A DNA stretch of 64,000 bases from Cerioporus squamosus (lineage: Eukaryota; Basidiomycota; Agaricomycetes; Polyporales; Polyporaceae), in the NCBI GenBank assembly GCA_022592435.1, contig JABYQS010000080.1, positions 103,629-167,628 of the forward strand. Direction: 5' to 3'. Made by a program: the position numbers and the translations under genes. Shown here one piece after another: positions 12,017-23,037 of this stretch (position 1 is the first letter of the stretch; each line of letters begins with the position of its first letter). The notes under the pieces were generated by a model. It saw only the letters and a list, made by a program, of their open reading frames with translations, had not been told where the DNA came from and did no database searches.

Positions 12017-12131
12017 CGGGCGACAAACACATCAAATACGGAATTGGCACGACGAGTGACACGCGAAACGCCGAGCAACTGAGCTCATCCGCCTCCACAT
12101 CGCTTGTCGCCGCCTCCTCCGTTCTCGCCGC
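12017..12131 (+). promoter_or_regulatory. 115-bp segment shared with the upstream region of the gene at 43817
   Basis: From CGGGCGACAAACAC to GTTCTCGCCG this matches 43661-43777, directly upstream of the disordered-protein start codon. The same segment occurs in units 2 (about 22585-22681) and 3 (about 33110-33204), where 19 bases are missing. In the units it precedes the CT-rich tract and gene-like region Y. A shared promoter or 5' UTR origin is inferred, not shown. Confidence 0.6.
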
Positions 12132-12286
12132 TGGCCAAGCACGGACGGCGATCGACCGGGGACAGGGAAGGTGCAAACACACGATCGCGACGCGCGTTGC
12201 GCCCTTTCCAAGAGCTAGGCGCCCCGATCGCGCCCCGCGACGACGCGTCTTGCTCCCACATATCCTCTCTTTCGACCGCTCTCTGA

Positions 12287-12305
12287 GTCTCTCTCTCTCT
12301 CTCTT
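12287..12305 (+). repeat. CT microsatellite in a pyrimidine-rich tract, unit 1
   Basis: A run of CT dinucleotides within a pyrimidine-rich stretch (about 12240-12360). The run is shorter in unit 2 (about 22838-22850) and unit 3 (about 33365-33380). CT-rich tracts often lie just upstream of transcription starts in fungal genes, which would suit the ATG at 12493. Confidence 0.7.
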
Positions 12306-12492
12306 CGCGGTCGCCCCGCTGCTCCTCTGCGCCCTCTCGACCTCTTCGCTCTTCGCTTGCTCGGCGCGCAGCCGCCCCAGAGCTCTTCTCTGAGGCCTCC
12401 CCGCTCAAGCTTCAAGACCAAGTGCGCCTGGCCACCTCCTCCCGTCCCCTCCTCCAGTCGCTTCTGGCCGCATCGCGTACGCTGTCGTGCCC

Positions 12493-15400
12493 ATGCCGAT
12501 GTCGACAGCCTCTCGAAGATCTGTCGACAACGTCTGCCAACGCGCTCTCTCCTTCAGCAAAACCGCGCTGCCCGGTACACGCTCGACACACAACTCACAC
12601 GACTCATGCGACTCACCCGCATATCGGCCCCTCCGCGACCCTCAAATCATGTTAGACGCGTCTTGAGGACGTTGCGCGCATCCCGTCGGACGTCGTTACG
12701 TTATTTCAGAATTCCGGAGTTTGTGGAGGTCTCTGCGTGGACGCAGCCTTTCCTGGTGAGTCTTCGCATCTTCCACCCATACTACCTCGTGCTGACGTCC
12801 GCCACGCCTCCTGTGGTGTACATTTGTTAGCCAGCATATTCCTCTGTCGTTCCCGAGAATCCGTGCAAGTGGCTCCCATGAGAGACTTGTCCCGCAAAGT
12901 GCCCGCCAAGCTCCCCGACCTCCACACCCCTGTTTCGCATCACGGGTGCGTCGCAGCGTATGCGTACGACGTCTGCTATGTCCGCCTGACCTGTGTCTCT
13001 CGTACACAGCTTGTTTCGAGGCAATCCATCTCGCCGGTCGCCCTCAAGAGCGATATCTCCGTCGTAACCAGCAAAAAACCCTTGATTGCTCGCCCGCCTC
13101 TCCTCGTATGCCCGCGCAACAGGGCTCATTTGATGCAGGGAGCTGATGGGAACCGGCCTATGTGTCTCGCCCGCAGACGTTGCGATCTCGCTCCGCTGTC
13201 ACGCGTTCGCTTCGAGTCAGGCGCGAAAGGTCTCGCTCAAACACGCGGCTCGCAATGGCGCCCTGCGTTGACGCAGGCACGCTGCTCGACATCGACGAAC
13301 ACGCACACGTCTTCCCCCGCAGTCTTACGCCGATACGACGAGGTCTAATATCGACTCAAAACCGTCGGTTTTTTTGGTGCCACGCCGGCCGACCACCGTC
13401 GCGCACTCGGCGCGCGACGCCAGCGCTCGGCCGCTCGGGCTCCGAATGGACGAGTCACTGGACGACAGCGGGACTCCGTCCTCGCATCATGAGGCTTGTG
13501 AAGCCCCGCAGCCGTCGCAAGCCATGGCCGCGCGACAGCACCCTCTCGGCTGCCGCCTCAGGCTCAAACTCGCCTGACACGCTCTCTGCACCATCCCGGA
13601 TTGAAAGCATGCCGTCCGGGGCTGCTTCGCGCAGGTCGCAGATCGCGGGTCCATACTCAGCGTCTTGCCTGCCTGTCGTCACGACGCAGCGTGAGCTGGT
13701 CTCGGTCGCGCGATTGATTTCTCTAAACACGGAGACGAACTCGCTCGCAGGGAGATACAGCAACTCCCAAGTCCGAACCTCGGCCTCACGGAGCTCGCAC
13801 AGTCGGTCACGAGGCGCAATCCCGTCCGCGCCGGCGGCCATTACGTCCCCGGACACTCAAGACGGCCCCGCGTGCTCATGTACGTTGCTCTGACGTGCTG
13901 CGAGCTTGCGGACACAGCAGATTGGCGCAGTGGGGTACAGTGGCACGGTGGGGCCTCGCCGAGTGATGGCATCCACCAGGAAGGCGGAGGGCTCTCGACA
14001 ACTTGACACGACATGGACGACATGGGCTCCCGTCGCCCCGACAATCCAATACGACGTGGACGGCGCCGGCTCTCGACCGGGAACACGGCCGTGCGCACAC
14101 AGACGGAGCCGACTCGCTGCGGCACGCCTGCTGAGACGTACGCACTCGCAAGCGACATCAGGCCCGCGGTCCTTGCGCACTTGCAGAGGACCGCGGGCTC
14201 AATGTCATGAACTGATGAAGTACAGGTATAGACGCAAGATCCGCCGTCTATCGCCCGGTGTGCCGGGACAAACTGTGTGCTGCGGATGCACTGGAGGACG
14301 ACGTGCGGGAGGCCAGGCATGGATAAGAAAACAGACGACGCCGACGCTTACCTGGTCGTGGCCTCCCACATTCGTGTATGTCACTCTTGTGTGAGTAGCG
14401 CAGCGCAATATATCTCGTTCAGGATACCTGCAGGAGGACACGTCGATGTCTGGACTTCGGGTGAGCGGGAGCCAAGCAACCGTACCTACACAGGTGACCA
14501 TCCCGCCACTCTTCCAGCAAGCGGTCGTGCAGGCAAGTCGCTTGTGGTGGCGAGCAGGAAGAGATCTGCAACAAGACCATTGGTCGGTAAGTAAGCACAT
14601 GTCTCGGCGAGTACGTTCATGACTATACTCACAACGTCGTGCGTAGATCGACATAGAACAGAGCTCTGTCGGGGTCCCGTTGAAGTGCAGTCTAGCTGGA
14701 CAGGTGGAGCTTATCGACCGGTGAGTTGCGTCGTCGTTGATGACCGTCCAAGTGGGTCCTGAGAACCTACAGATTATCCAGACACGGGTCAAAAGCGGCC
14801 TGGGAGACTCGGATACCTGGCAAGCCCGGCCTTGCGTTCGCTGGTACGGATGCGCTGGCTCGGCCAAAGGCAAGTGTCTGCATACACAGAAGCGCGAACA
14901 CGTTAGCTAGCATCGCAACACGACTTGGAACACCTACGTACTCTTCGACACCCGCGGCACAGTGTACGCAGCTTCCGGTCGGCCATGAACGACGGCGGCG
15001 GCATCTTGATCACTCCCCCGGAGCTCGCAGCGACGTTCTGGCCGGCAACTTCGGATAGCAACCGGGCGATCTTGACACGAGACTGTGAGGTCTCGGACTA
15101 CTGACGGTGAGTACTATGCCATCGAGAGGAATGCGCATCGTACTTACTCACGTCACTGTTCCTAGATCCGCGTCCGAGCTCTGCATAGGCTCGATCAGCG
15201 GAGTGGCTTGCGAAGAGGTACAACTTGGAAGGACCGGGGGTGCGCCGTGAAACTGGTGCATAGCGAGATCGCAACATGCGCTGCCGGTGAGTAATGTCTC
15301 CGCTGTACTTCCGCGACATGTTCGACGTACCTGCACAGGCCTCTCGTGCTCGAAGGCATTGAAGAGCATGCATCATCTACACCCGGAGGCCTGGAACCAG

Positions 15401-16421
15401 AGCAGGTCACCGGTAGACGTTACCGGCATGGTACTGGGCTGAGAGGAGAGAGACGGGCAGCAGTCCCTCCACGGCATCGCTCGTACAGCTCGACTGGCGG
15501 TCGGAAGTGCGTTCCTGTGCGATGTAAGAAAGTGTGAGCTCAGTCTTTGCTCAGTGTGACGACACTGACATTGCTTGCACAGTTCAAACTGGCCTCGGAT
15601 GCTTGCGTTAGCTCTCAAAGCCGAGCGGCGCGTTCAAGGGAGATAACCAGGTACGCACCATTGCTAGACAGCTGTTCGTGTCTGATGTCGAGCCCAGGTG
15701 GACTCTGGCGATACTCTAGATCAGCTGGAAGCCGTACCCGGTGAGACGATCGAGTGCGTGTATGAGACCTTGCAGGCAGAGCATGCGCGGCCGCGGAGTC
15801 GGACGGATCGGTGAGGAGGGGTTCAGACGCAGCGTACCGGCGACAGCGAATCCCGGTTACGCGTCTCGAAGCCGTCTTCAGCTGCGATCTGGAACTGGGA
15901 CAGACGGACCATTGCATCAAACCGCCGCGCTGCCTGCTCGAACCGCTCGGCTCCCGGATTCGCGCGTGAGTAGCAAAGGAGCTGTTGCTGGGAGTGCAAA
16001 ACGAGCTTGCACGGGGTCAGTGGAACAGCATCTGTAGTCTAGCAAACATGCTTACCGAGCAACGGGTATGAAGAGAGATATGTCCGGGGAATAGACGAAG
16101 CAAGACCACCACCCGGCCGCGCAGACATGCTCGAGCATCAAGTTCTTGAGCGTCCGCTAAGCGAGATAGCGATCTATGTTAGCGGTGAGCTTCAACTCCT
16201 CGGGCATGTCCGTACAGAACACTGATGTACTCACAGCATACGGGCCAGCACGACTGTGTCTGCATCGGAGGCAACGCGTAGTGCCTGCGGGATATGGTAT
16301 TTTGGCAGCTACCGGTTACCGTAAGCAGCGGAGTAGCGGTGGGGACGACAGCATTTGCGAGCCGTGGTGTAAGTGGGTGGCCGTGACAAAAGGGAGTGCG
16401 TACATACCGAGACCGGTCTAG
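12493..16421 (+). pseudogene. Gene-like region Y, unit 1: uncharacterised, intron-rich, state uncertain
   Basis: Many fungal-type introns lie on the + strand. From ATG 12493 a frame starts MPMSTASRRSVDNVCQRALS; further exon-like frames follow, including DKLCAADALEDD (about 14270), VTIPPLFQQAVVQASRLWW (about 14500) and SSVGVPLKCSLAGQVELID (about 14660). The best-supported part is the 3' end: an exon about 16043-16184 (GYEERYVRGIDEAR, RADMLEHQVLERPLSEIAIY), a 52-nt intron 16185-16236 and a last exon 16237-16421 (AYGPARLCLHRR, AAATGY-like end, IPRPV stop). Two length differences from units 2 and 3 in this part are exactly 3 bases, which fits coding constraint. I could not join all exons in frame in any unit, so the copy may be decayed or carry consensus errors. 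No known domain is recognised. Confidence 0.35.
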
Positions 16422-18056
16422 TAGCATGAGGCCGGCGGTAGATGCAGTGTCTTACTGCACATGCACACTGGGCAGGTTGGGGTTAGCTGTCAAGATAGCC
16501 TGTAAGTTCGCCAGCGACAAGCAACACTGAATTACCAGCGATAGAGGCAAGACAACATTCAGCCTCCAGAAGTGTGAAAGGTACGATGCAAGGAAGCGAT
16601 ATAGTGAGCATGAGGTATGGCGAAAACATGCGACATACCAAGGCTGGGACAAGTTGTGTTGAACCACTGGAAGCGCACATGGGTGCCATAAAGAGAAGCA
16701 AAGTGTTGGAGGCAGTGGGCATGACAGAGGGAGGAGAAAAGCAGCCACCGCCAAAGTAAGGATCCGGAGAGCGGGAGAGTGAGCAGAGAGGTAGGGAGAG
16801 GGAGCGGTCACCGATGGGTGGTGAGTATGTCGTGAACAGGCCGGGTACTTATACATTGGAGGAGGCGGTCCGTGCGCAAGTACGGCAAAGATTCCGAGTT
16901 CCTGGGGACAGGTCACAAGGAGCTACTAAGCCGGAGGTCAGGTCAGTACGTCACTGAAGGTCGAGACTTGTCCGAGTACGCACCAACCAGCAGGCGACAC
17001 GGATGCGCCAGGGAAGGGCTTGGGTACACCGGAGAGGCTGAAACAGCAATTCAGAACTTCTGGCCCTTCGCTGAAGCCGCGTAACAAGCAGGGCAGTACT
17101 CGCGTAGGTAATCGAGCGCTCTCATATGATGGGGTCAATATTCCTGTCCGCTGCCGTCGTAAATCCGTTGCCCGGGGGTAGGAGGACAGGGTCTTCCTAG
17201 AGCCAGGTGTTTGAGGGTGTTCCGTTCGTTCTCGGGAATTTCTGGCCATCGGACCTCCTTCATGTGCATAAACATTCATCAGCTAGGTAAGTGTCGTGGT
17301 TGGCAAGACTGTTGACTTATTGAACATCATGCGGGACGCACCTTGAGCTTGAGGATTGAAATGCAGGAAGAACATCGGCTCGGGCATTGCGCAAAACCGA
17401 GTAGATAGTTGTGCATTCAAGTCTTACCCTCGATAGTTCTCTTGCAGCACCAAGTCAGAGAAATGCTCTGTTTATGAGCCCAGAATATGCCGCTGAATAT
17501 TCATGTGGACAGATGACCAGGACGCGCAGAAAGAAGCGGGAAGTTCTCGAAGCGCCCGCAGGTAGTACCTCCTCCGCCCGACTCGGACTGATTCTTCCTT
17601 GCATCGTACCTTCCATTTCCACTCTTAGATCTCCAAGTCAGTACTCACAGCACTCAGAACTTCAGAGGAGGACATAACAAGCGGAAGGGACTTGGATCCG
17701 AGGATGTGGTGATTATACTACACTACTGAGTGAGCCCCGGCAGGCCGTCTACTATCCGCTCAGTAGTTCTACTCGCTCTTACTACTACTGACTCAGATCT
17801 GTCCATACTATGCCAGTCGCCTGGCCACCAGCTCTGTCTGTTACCTACTGCTTTCTGCCGGATTGGCACTCCAACTGACTCCAAGTCATAGTAATTAGTT
17901 GATGTTGAGTCAGTGTTAGGCGAGGGTGCGCTCAAGTTTGCCGCGCAAGTCCGGGTCCAGACCTCAGTGGTTCATGTCAGACGTAAATGTGGAAATTAGA
18001 ACCGCTTAGCCACTGCAGGTGGCCGCTATCTCCCGAGATCCCCCCTTGTTGCCACG
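16422..18056. other. Unit 1 spacer between Y and Z
   Basis: AT-richer sequence with several GTRAGT-like and YAG-like signals but no frame I can support. A 70-codon open frame at about 16872-17084 and a purine-rich tract at about 16740-16810 are the only notable items. The equivalent segments in units 2 and 3 (about 26963-28591 and 37505-39130) are nearly identical. Confidence 0.4.
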
Positions 18057-19823
18057 TTGACTCTGACCGCCGCTGTCCAGCTCACCGAGCATGCCATCAG
18101 GCCACTCCTCCCTCCGCATCCATGGGTGAATTGTCTATTCTCTCCTGGACACACGCTACCATACATCGACTCGATTCTCCACGGTCGTTGCAAACTGGGT
18201 CCCTCCTCCAACTCCAATCACCCAATTCCGCCGCTCGCAGTTGGTGCATCTGGGCAGCAGGTCTCGACATACAATGCGAATACTCCACACCCAGCTCATA
18301 TCCCATCCTTCAACATTGAAAGCCTTCGTCGGAATAGTCATGGTCTAGACAGACAATGTGAGTCTCCGTTGACACAGAAGCCGGTAAGCCAATATCATGG
18401 CATACCTCCAGACCGGGCTGCTTGCTGATCTCTTACATTGCATCCCACAGTTCTTCGCTCTGACTCCTGAGACACTATTTGCCCCTCGGAACACAGCTCT
18501 TTGCCGACCGGTCATCTCCGCAGTACCCAGGAAGAGTCTTACAGTAAGTCAAGTTGAATTCACCCGTGTCTTCGGACAGTATGTTAACGTGCCATATGCA
18601 GATCACCGGATGCTGGCAAAGACTACTTACTGCCTTCCGGACATGGTCTGGATGCACGTGAGTATGGTGTGCAACTGTACGGTAAGCTCTCGTGTTCAGC
18701 CGAAGTCCTTCCAGCATATTGATCTCGAATGATCTCACCTACCCCAGGAGCGACGCGTCCAGCGGCCGATTGCTCGTATAGTGCGGGTGAGCCGACAAGG
18801 CCGCTCGGTTCACTCAACTGCCAGACTCATCACTCAAGCCAACCTATGAGGATCAAGGCCGTTCTCCAGTCAATTCACACAGAGATCTCAAGTGAACAAC
18901 CGTGTCGGATGCGACGTCTGAGTATCTGTCTGCCCATAGTCGAGGTGACCCGGGAGAAGCAAGGCTTACCTGTGCGCACTTGCATGCTCGGAGGCTCCGC
19001 AAGGTGAGCCGGTTTTGCTGTGTCAGAGCTCAATTCCGGACTACTGAGCCGGCATCTATGGACGACAGTCGCAGCCTCGCGGCAGCTTCGACTGTCAAGT
19101 CTTGACTCACCTCCAGCTGCTTCGTAGCCCGGGACGTGGTTCCAGCCTGTGTGCGCCTGGTTACAGCAGCATCTACTCGTCAGCAAGCACAAGACAACAC
19201 TGATGAAAGTGCGAGTCCTGTCGTGGTCAGCTCACAATGTTCGTCTTCGTCGCACTTGCCGTGTGTGTTTACTGACCTTCCGCAAGCAGTCCGATGATGT
19301 CACGCGTCGCGAGAGGTTCAGACGCGGCACATTGCAAGTTGGTCGGGGTAAGGGAAACTGCGCAGGAGGGTGGGCTGGAGATGGGTGTGAGAAGAGGAGG
19401 GAGAAGGAACAATGGGCGAAGGGTGACTATGCAAAGGTGTGCCGGACGTGCTTACCTTGCATCGCTTCTGCAAGTTCTCTCATCTGCTGTGGTACGTACC
19501 CTGTGCGCTGTTTCGTCTGCACATGGACAGACTTATTCTCTTGTCATAGCTTCGCAGAGACGGGTACAAGCACGAACACATGCACCGCAGTCCGCATATA
19601 TGGAGCATGTAGGAGGGCAGGGCGACGACTTGAGTCACTTGACGCAGGCTGGAGTCTTTGCCATTGGCCAGGTGCAGGTGCCTGTGCCACCATGGCACAA
19701 GAGTATGCGCGGAGACGGAGGAGCAAGGGGGGGAGCCAGAGAGGAAACCGGGTGAGGAGGACATGGTGGGTGGTACATGGCAGAGTCGCATCACGGGCGC
19801 AGGATGCGAAGTACGTGGATTAG
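18057..19823 (+). pseudogene. Gene-like region Z, unit 1: uncharacterised, intron-rich
   Basis: A + strand chain of exon-like frames and short introns: a Pro-rich opening frame (HPWVNCLFSPGHTLPYIDS), then FFALTPETLFAPRN after a CCCACAG acceptor (about 18451), a GTAAGT donor at about 18541 and a TATGCAG acceptor at about 18600. A C-terminal frame contains SAYMEHVGGQGDDLSHLTQ and, in units 2 and 3, stays open to a stop after DAKYVD (19823 here). Unit 1 has 9 extra bases near 19470 relative to unit 2, again a multiple of three. The 5' limit is unknown and Y and Z could be parts of one gene. No domain recognised. Confidence 0.3.
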
Positions 19824-20099
19824 GCGCCCGCCTCTTGACCGCGAATTTGGACGTTCTGCGGGCTCGTTCTGTGCACTTCTTGCTGGAAGTCTCTGCTGCA
19901 AGCATGTGTATATCTCTATGTATTTTGGAGGCCTAAATAGAACTTCTCCCCGACTTCCTGGCGTGCTCTCGAAGTCCGACCCTCTCTCGCACTTGAGCCT
20001 GCTGAGCGTACCATTTTGTGTGCACATCCTGGTGTCTCTATATACCCCCTACTGTGCTCTAAGACAAGTGATCGATCTGGGAGATTTCAGGTGGGATCT

Positions 20100-21510
20100 C
20101 GCGATACGGGCCCAGCCGGCGCACCACGAGGCTACCCACCGCCGCGCGGTAAACAGATATATTCCTGTGCTACCACCATCATCTGCTCGCCCGCCTCTGC
20201 CTCCATCTCGCTCTTCAGCATCCCCGTCGGGCTTGCCATGCTACTCTGGATGCTGCGCAGACGACACACTCGACCGCAAGCAGACCACGACTCTGCGCCC
20301 GGTCCTCGCGGATTTGCCTGGGGGCGCATGTCAAGGCTGTGGGGGACGTCGGCCGCTCGAACGCAGGACCGGTTCGCGCGGCATTCCTTCGATGCCCTGC
20401 ATGTGCTCTCACAGTCAGCCGCGACGAGCGTGATGAGGAAGGCAAGGAACGGTGACGAGGGTACTGAACAACCTGCCGCCACCAGCGACACGTCCGAAGA
20501 GAATGTGCTGCGCAACCTGTCAGTGCTGGCCAAGGACAACAGCCCGTGTGCCGATAAGGCGTTCCTCCGGATCATCATGCACCTGCGAGACTACGAGACA
20601 CGTCAAGTCTTCGAGTCGAGAGAAGGCATTCGTGCAGGTACGTGTCTACTGTGCATACGTCTCCAGGAAACTGCTCACGACTCCGCCGCCCGCAGTGGAT
20701 GATCATGTCGGAATGGAGGGCTCGGTTCCCCGGAGGGACGGACATCTCAACAACACTGCGACACTACCCTCCAGAGCATCGAATCCGTCGTGCGCTGCGC
20801 CCTCCGGTCCATGTCCACCGACCTATCCGCCGACGACCGCCAGTCGATCCGGGCGCGCGTGCAGAGCACGCTCTCGCCTTCCGCGGCTTCCTGCGGACGT
20901 CCCTCTGGAAGGAGCCGTCTCTCTACATCTGCCTCGGGCTCAGCAACATCGTCCCGCTCCTCGTCGAGCTCGTCCGGCACGACGGGAGCTCGTCACGAGG
21001 AGCTCGCGGAGACGCTCGACCACGTCTGGTCCGCGATCCGCGAGACGCGCAGGACGTCGCGGACAGGGACCGGCTGCGGCGAGTGCAGGCATACATTGAC
21101 TGACCGGCGAGGTCCTCGAGGCGCTGAAGGCAAGTCATGGACGGCAGGCCCGTCGATGCAGGTACGTCCGCGTCTTTCTCTGGTTCCGTTTCGGCGCGGA
21201 CAGTGCCAAGTGTGGCTCATGCCATCGAGGAGGCGTGCCGCCAGCGATCTGATCGCTTTGGCTGCACGCTTCTGCGACTGCTGCCGGGGAGGGCACGTCC
21301 GCTGACCTCGCGGAACATGTTTGAGTCCTCCGGTGGCCGGGAAGAAGGGAGGTGTCCGGATGCTGCACCTCTGCTTATTCCAACAGGCAAGGAGTTGAGG
21401 ATACTGACCGCACGCGTCTGCTGGAGAGACCCTGTCGTGTGGAGGAGGCTATAGCACATATCGATTGGAATGCTTGCATGACCTTCTCGAGCGGGGAGGG
21501 CTTGTCCGCT
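20100..21510 (+). pseudogene. DUF6535 remnant at the unit 1/2 junction
   Basis: The 5' half is collapsed by deletions. Short pieces corresponding to the transmembrane part (TTIICSPASASISLF, then VGLAMLLWML) are joined directly to the part that in the 9.7 kb copy reads LRPVLADLP and RHSFDALHVL. The 3' half matches unit 1 but has several 1-base indels (for example near 20465, 20695, 20873, 20985, 21045, 21101 and 21131), so no continuous frame remains. No start exons equivalent to 8402-8753 are present. Confidence 0.75.
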
Positions 21511-21658
21511 GACTGCACGGAACACGTCTGAGAGTGCTCTGCCGGCCGGGAAGAAGGCTGTTGTTAGATTCAGCTCTCTGGATCTTCCTGCAGGCTTCCA
21601 GCCAACAGGACTCTCAGCATGAGTCCTAAGCGTACAGGACAGGCTATATAACAGTCCT

Positions 21659-22577
21659 ATGCATGCTTACAATCTGATTCTTTGCGGCCCTCGGATGGCT
21701 TGGGATCTGCTTTGCATGGACGTCACTCATGTGCCCGCTCCTCCGAATCAGAAGTCGCGTCTGAAGCGGCCCGCGAGCGCAATTCGACACGGTCAAGACG
21801 CCTCCGTCGCCGCGGTTCGCTTCCTGGACGAGAAGGCGGCCGCGTTTGCTATCGTTATAGCCAAACTTTGTCCTGACAAGGACATCGATACGCGTATGGC
21901 GTCAAGTATACCCCTGAAGGAACCCCGAGTTCGCTGGATGGCGAATACGAGGAGGACATCGAAAGTCTGCAGACTGACATGCGCTGCGACCCGCCTGATA
22001 TGTCGGATGCGGGAGTAGGATGTAAGGTAACTGTGCGGGTGTGGCAATCATGGAGTGCTAGATGGGGACGGGGAAGAGCCTCCACGGGCCTCCAGCGCAC
22101 TCTCTTGGCACTCTCGAAGTCACCGAGAGCGCGCCACAGCGTCCATGGCCCATGCCCGCCATGCGCTACTGCGCTAGCATCGGATCGTATGGGCTGAGCG
22201 GTTGGTCTCTGGCCATCCGGCCGGTGTGCGTCGGAGGCTGTTGTATGAATGCGCACTGAATGGCAGCCTTGTGGGAAGTGTCCGGTAGAACTCGACCGAA
22301 ATCGCACCGCCGTGTGCGCAGATGTGTTCTCGACGAGAAAGAGAAGGCGAGACGCGCGGCATGGGCGTGCATCTGGGCTGCCGATGCGCATATGTGATGC
22401 ACGCACGCCGTCGATGTCGCTGGAACATACAGACAATCAGGGGCGGCGGGGACATCAGGCATTGCTGGAGACTGTGGACTGGACATTTGTGAGCGAGCGC
22501 GATGTGTTGGTAGGCGCGGTCGTTGTCGAGGACAACGAGGACGAGTACTGCTGGAGGCGTGCAGCAAGCACGATGAC
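21659..22577 (+). other. Reading frame X, unit 2 copy
   Basis: Equivalent of 11096-12010. It carries single-base indels relative to unit 3 (for example near 21683 and 22160), which break the frames seen there. Uncharacterised. Confidence 0.25.
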
Positions 22578-23037
22578 CGGGGCGGGCGACAAACACATCA
22601 AATACGGAATTGGCACGAGGAGCGAGCAACTGAGCTCATCCGCCTCCACATCGCTTGTCGCCGCCTCCTCCGTTCTCGCCGCTGGCCAAGCACAGACGGC
22701 GATCGACCGGGGACAGGGAAGGCGCAAACACACGATCGCGACGCCGTTGCGCCCTTTCCAAGAGCTAGGCGCCCCGATCGCGCCCCGCGACGACGCGTCT
22801 TGCTCCCACATATCCTCTCTTTCGACCGCTCTCTGAGTCCTCTCTCTCTTCGTGGTCGCCTCGCTGCTCCTCTGCACCCTCTCGACCTCTTCGCTCTTCG
22901 CTTGCTCGGCGCGCAGCCGCCCCAGAGCTCTTCTCTGAGGCCTCCCCGCTCAAGCTTCAAGACCAAGTGTGCCTGGCCACCTCCTCCTGTCCCCTCCTCC
23001 AGTCGCTTCTGGCCGCATCGCGTACGCTGTCATGCCC

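Larger units (their letters stand above)
9780..20331 (+). repeat. Tandem array unit 1 (about 10.55 kb)
   Basis: The first full unit of a head-to-tail array. The anchor CAAGGCTGTGGGGGACGTC starts at 9780 and recurs at 20332, 30853 and 41392, giving periods of 10552, 10521 and 10539. Contents in order: 3' half of the DUF6535 gene, reading frame X, a CT-rich promoter-like tract, gene-like regions Y and Z, and a 5'-deleted DUF6535 remnant. Its left border lies inside the otherwise complete DUF6535 gene. Unit 1 differs from units 2 and 3 by scattered substitutions and by small indels. Confidence 0.95.

Noticed and set aside
13455..13856. 133-codon open frame on the - strand, also open in unit 3
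   Set aside because: It is antisense to a stretch with + strand splice signals, has no recognisable motif and is broken in unit 2. GC-rich coding DNA often leaves long antisense frames.
14900..15120. Resemblance of a frame ending GGGILITPPELAATF to DUF3638-type proteins
   Set aside because: Only a few residues are similar and the rest of the expected motif is missing, so a family name is not justified.
16452..16916. 154-codon - strand frame rich in Ser, Pro and Leu
   Set aside because: No motif. It is complementary to a purine-rich tract, which explains its composition.
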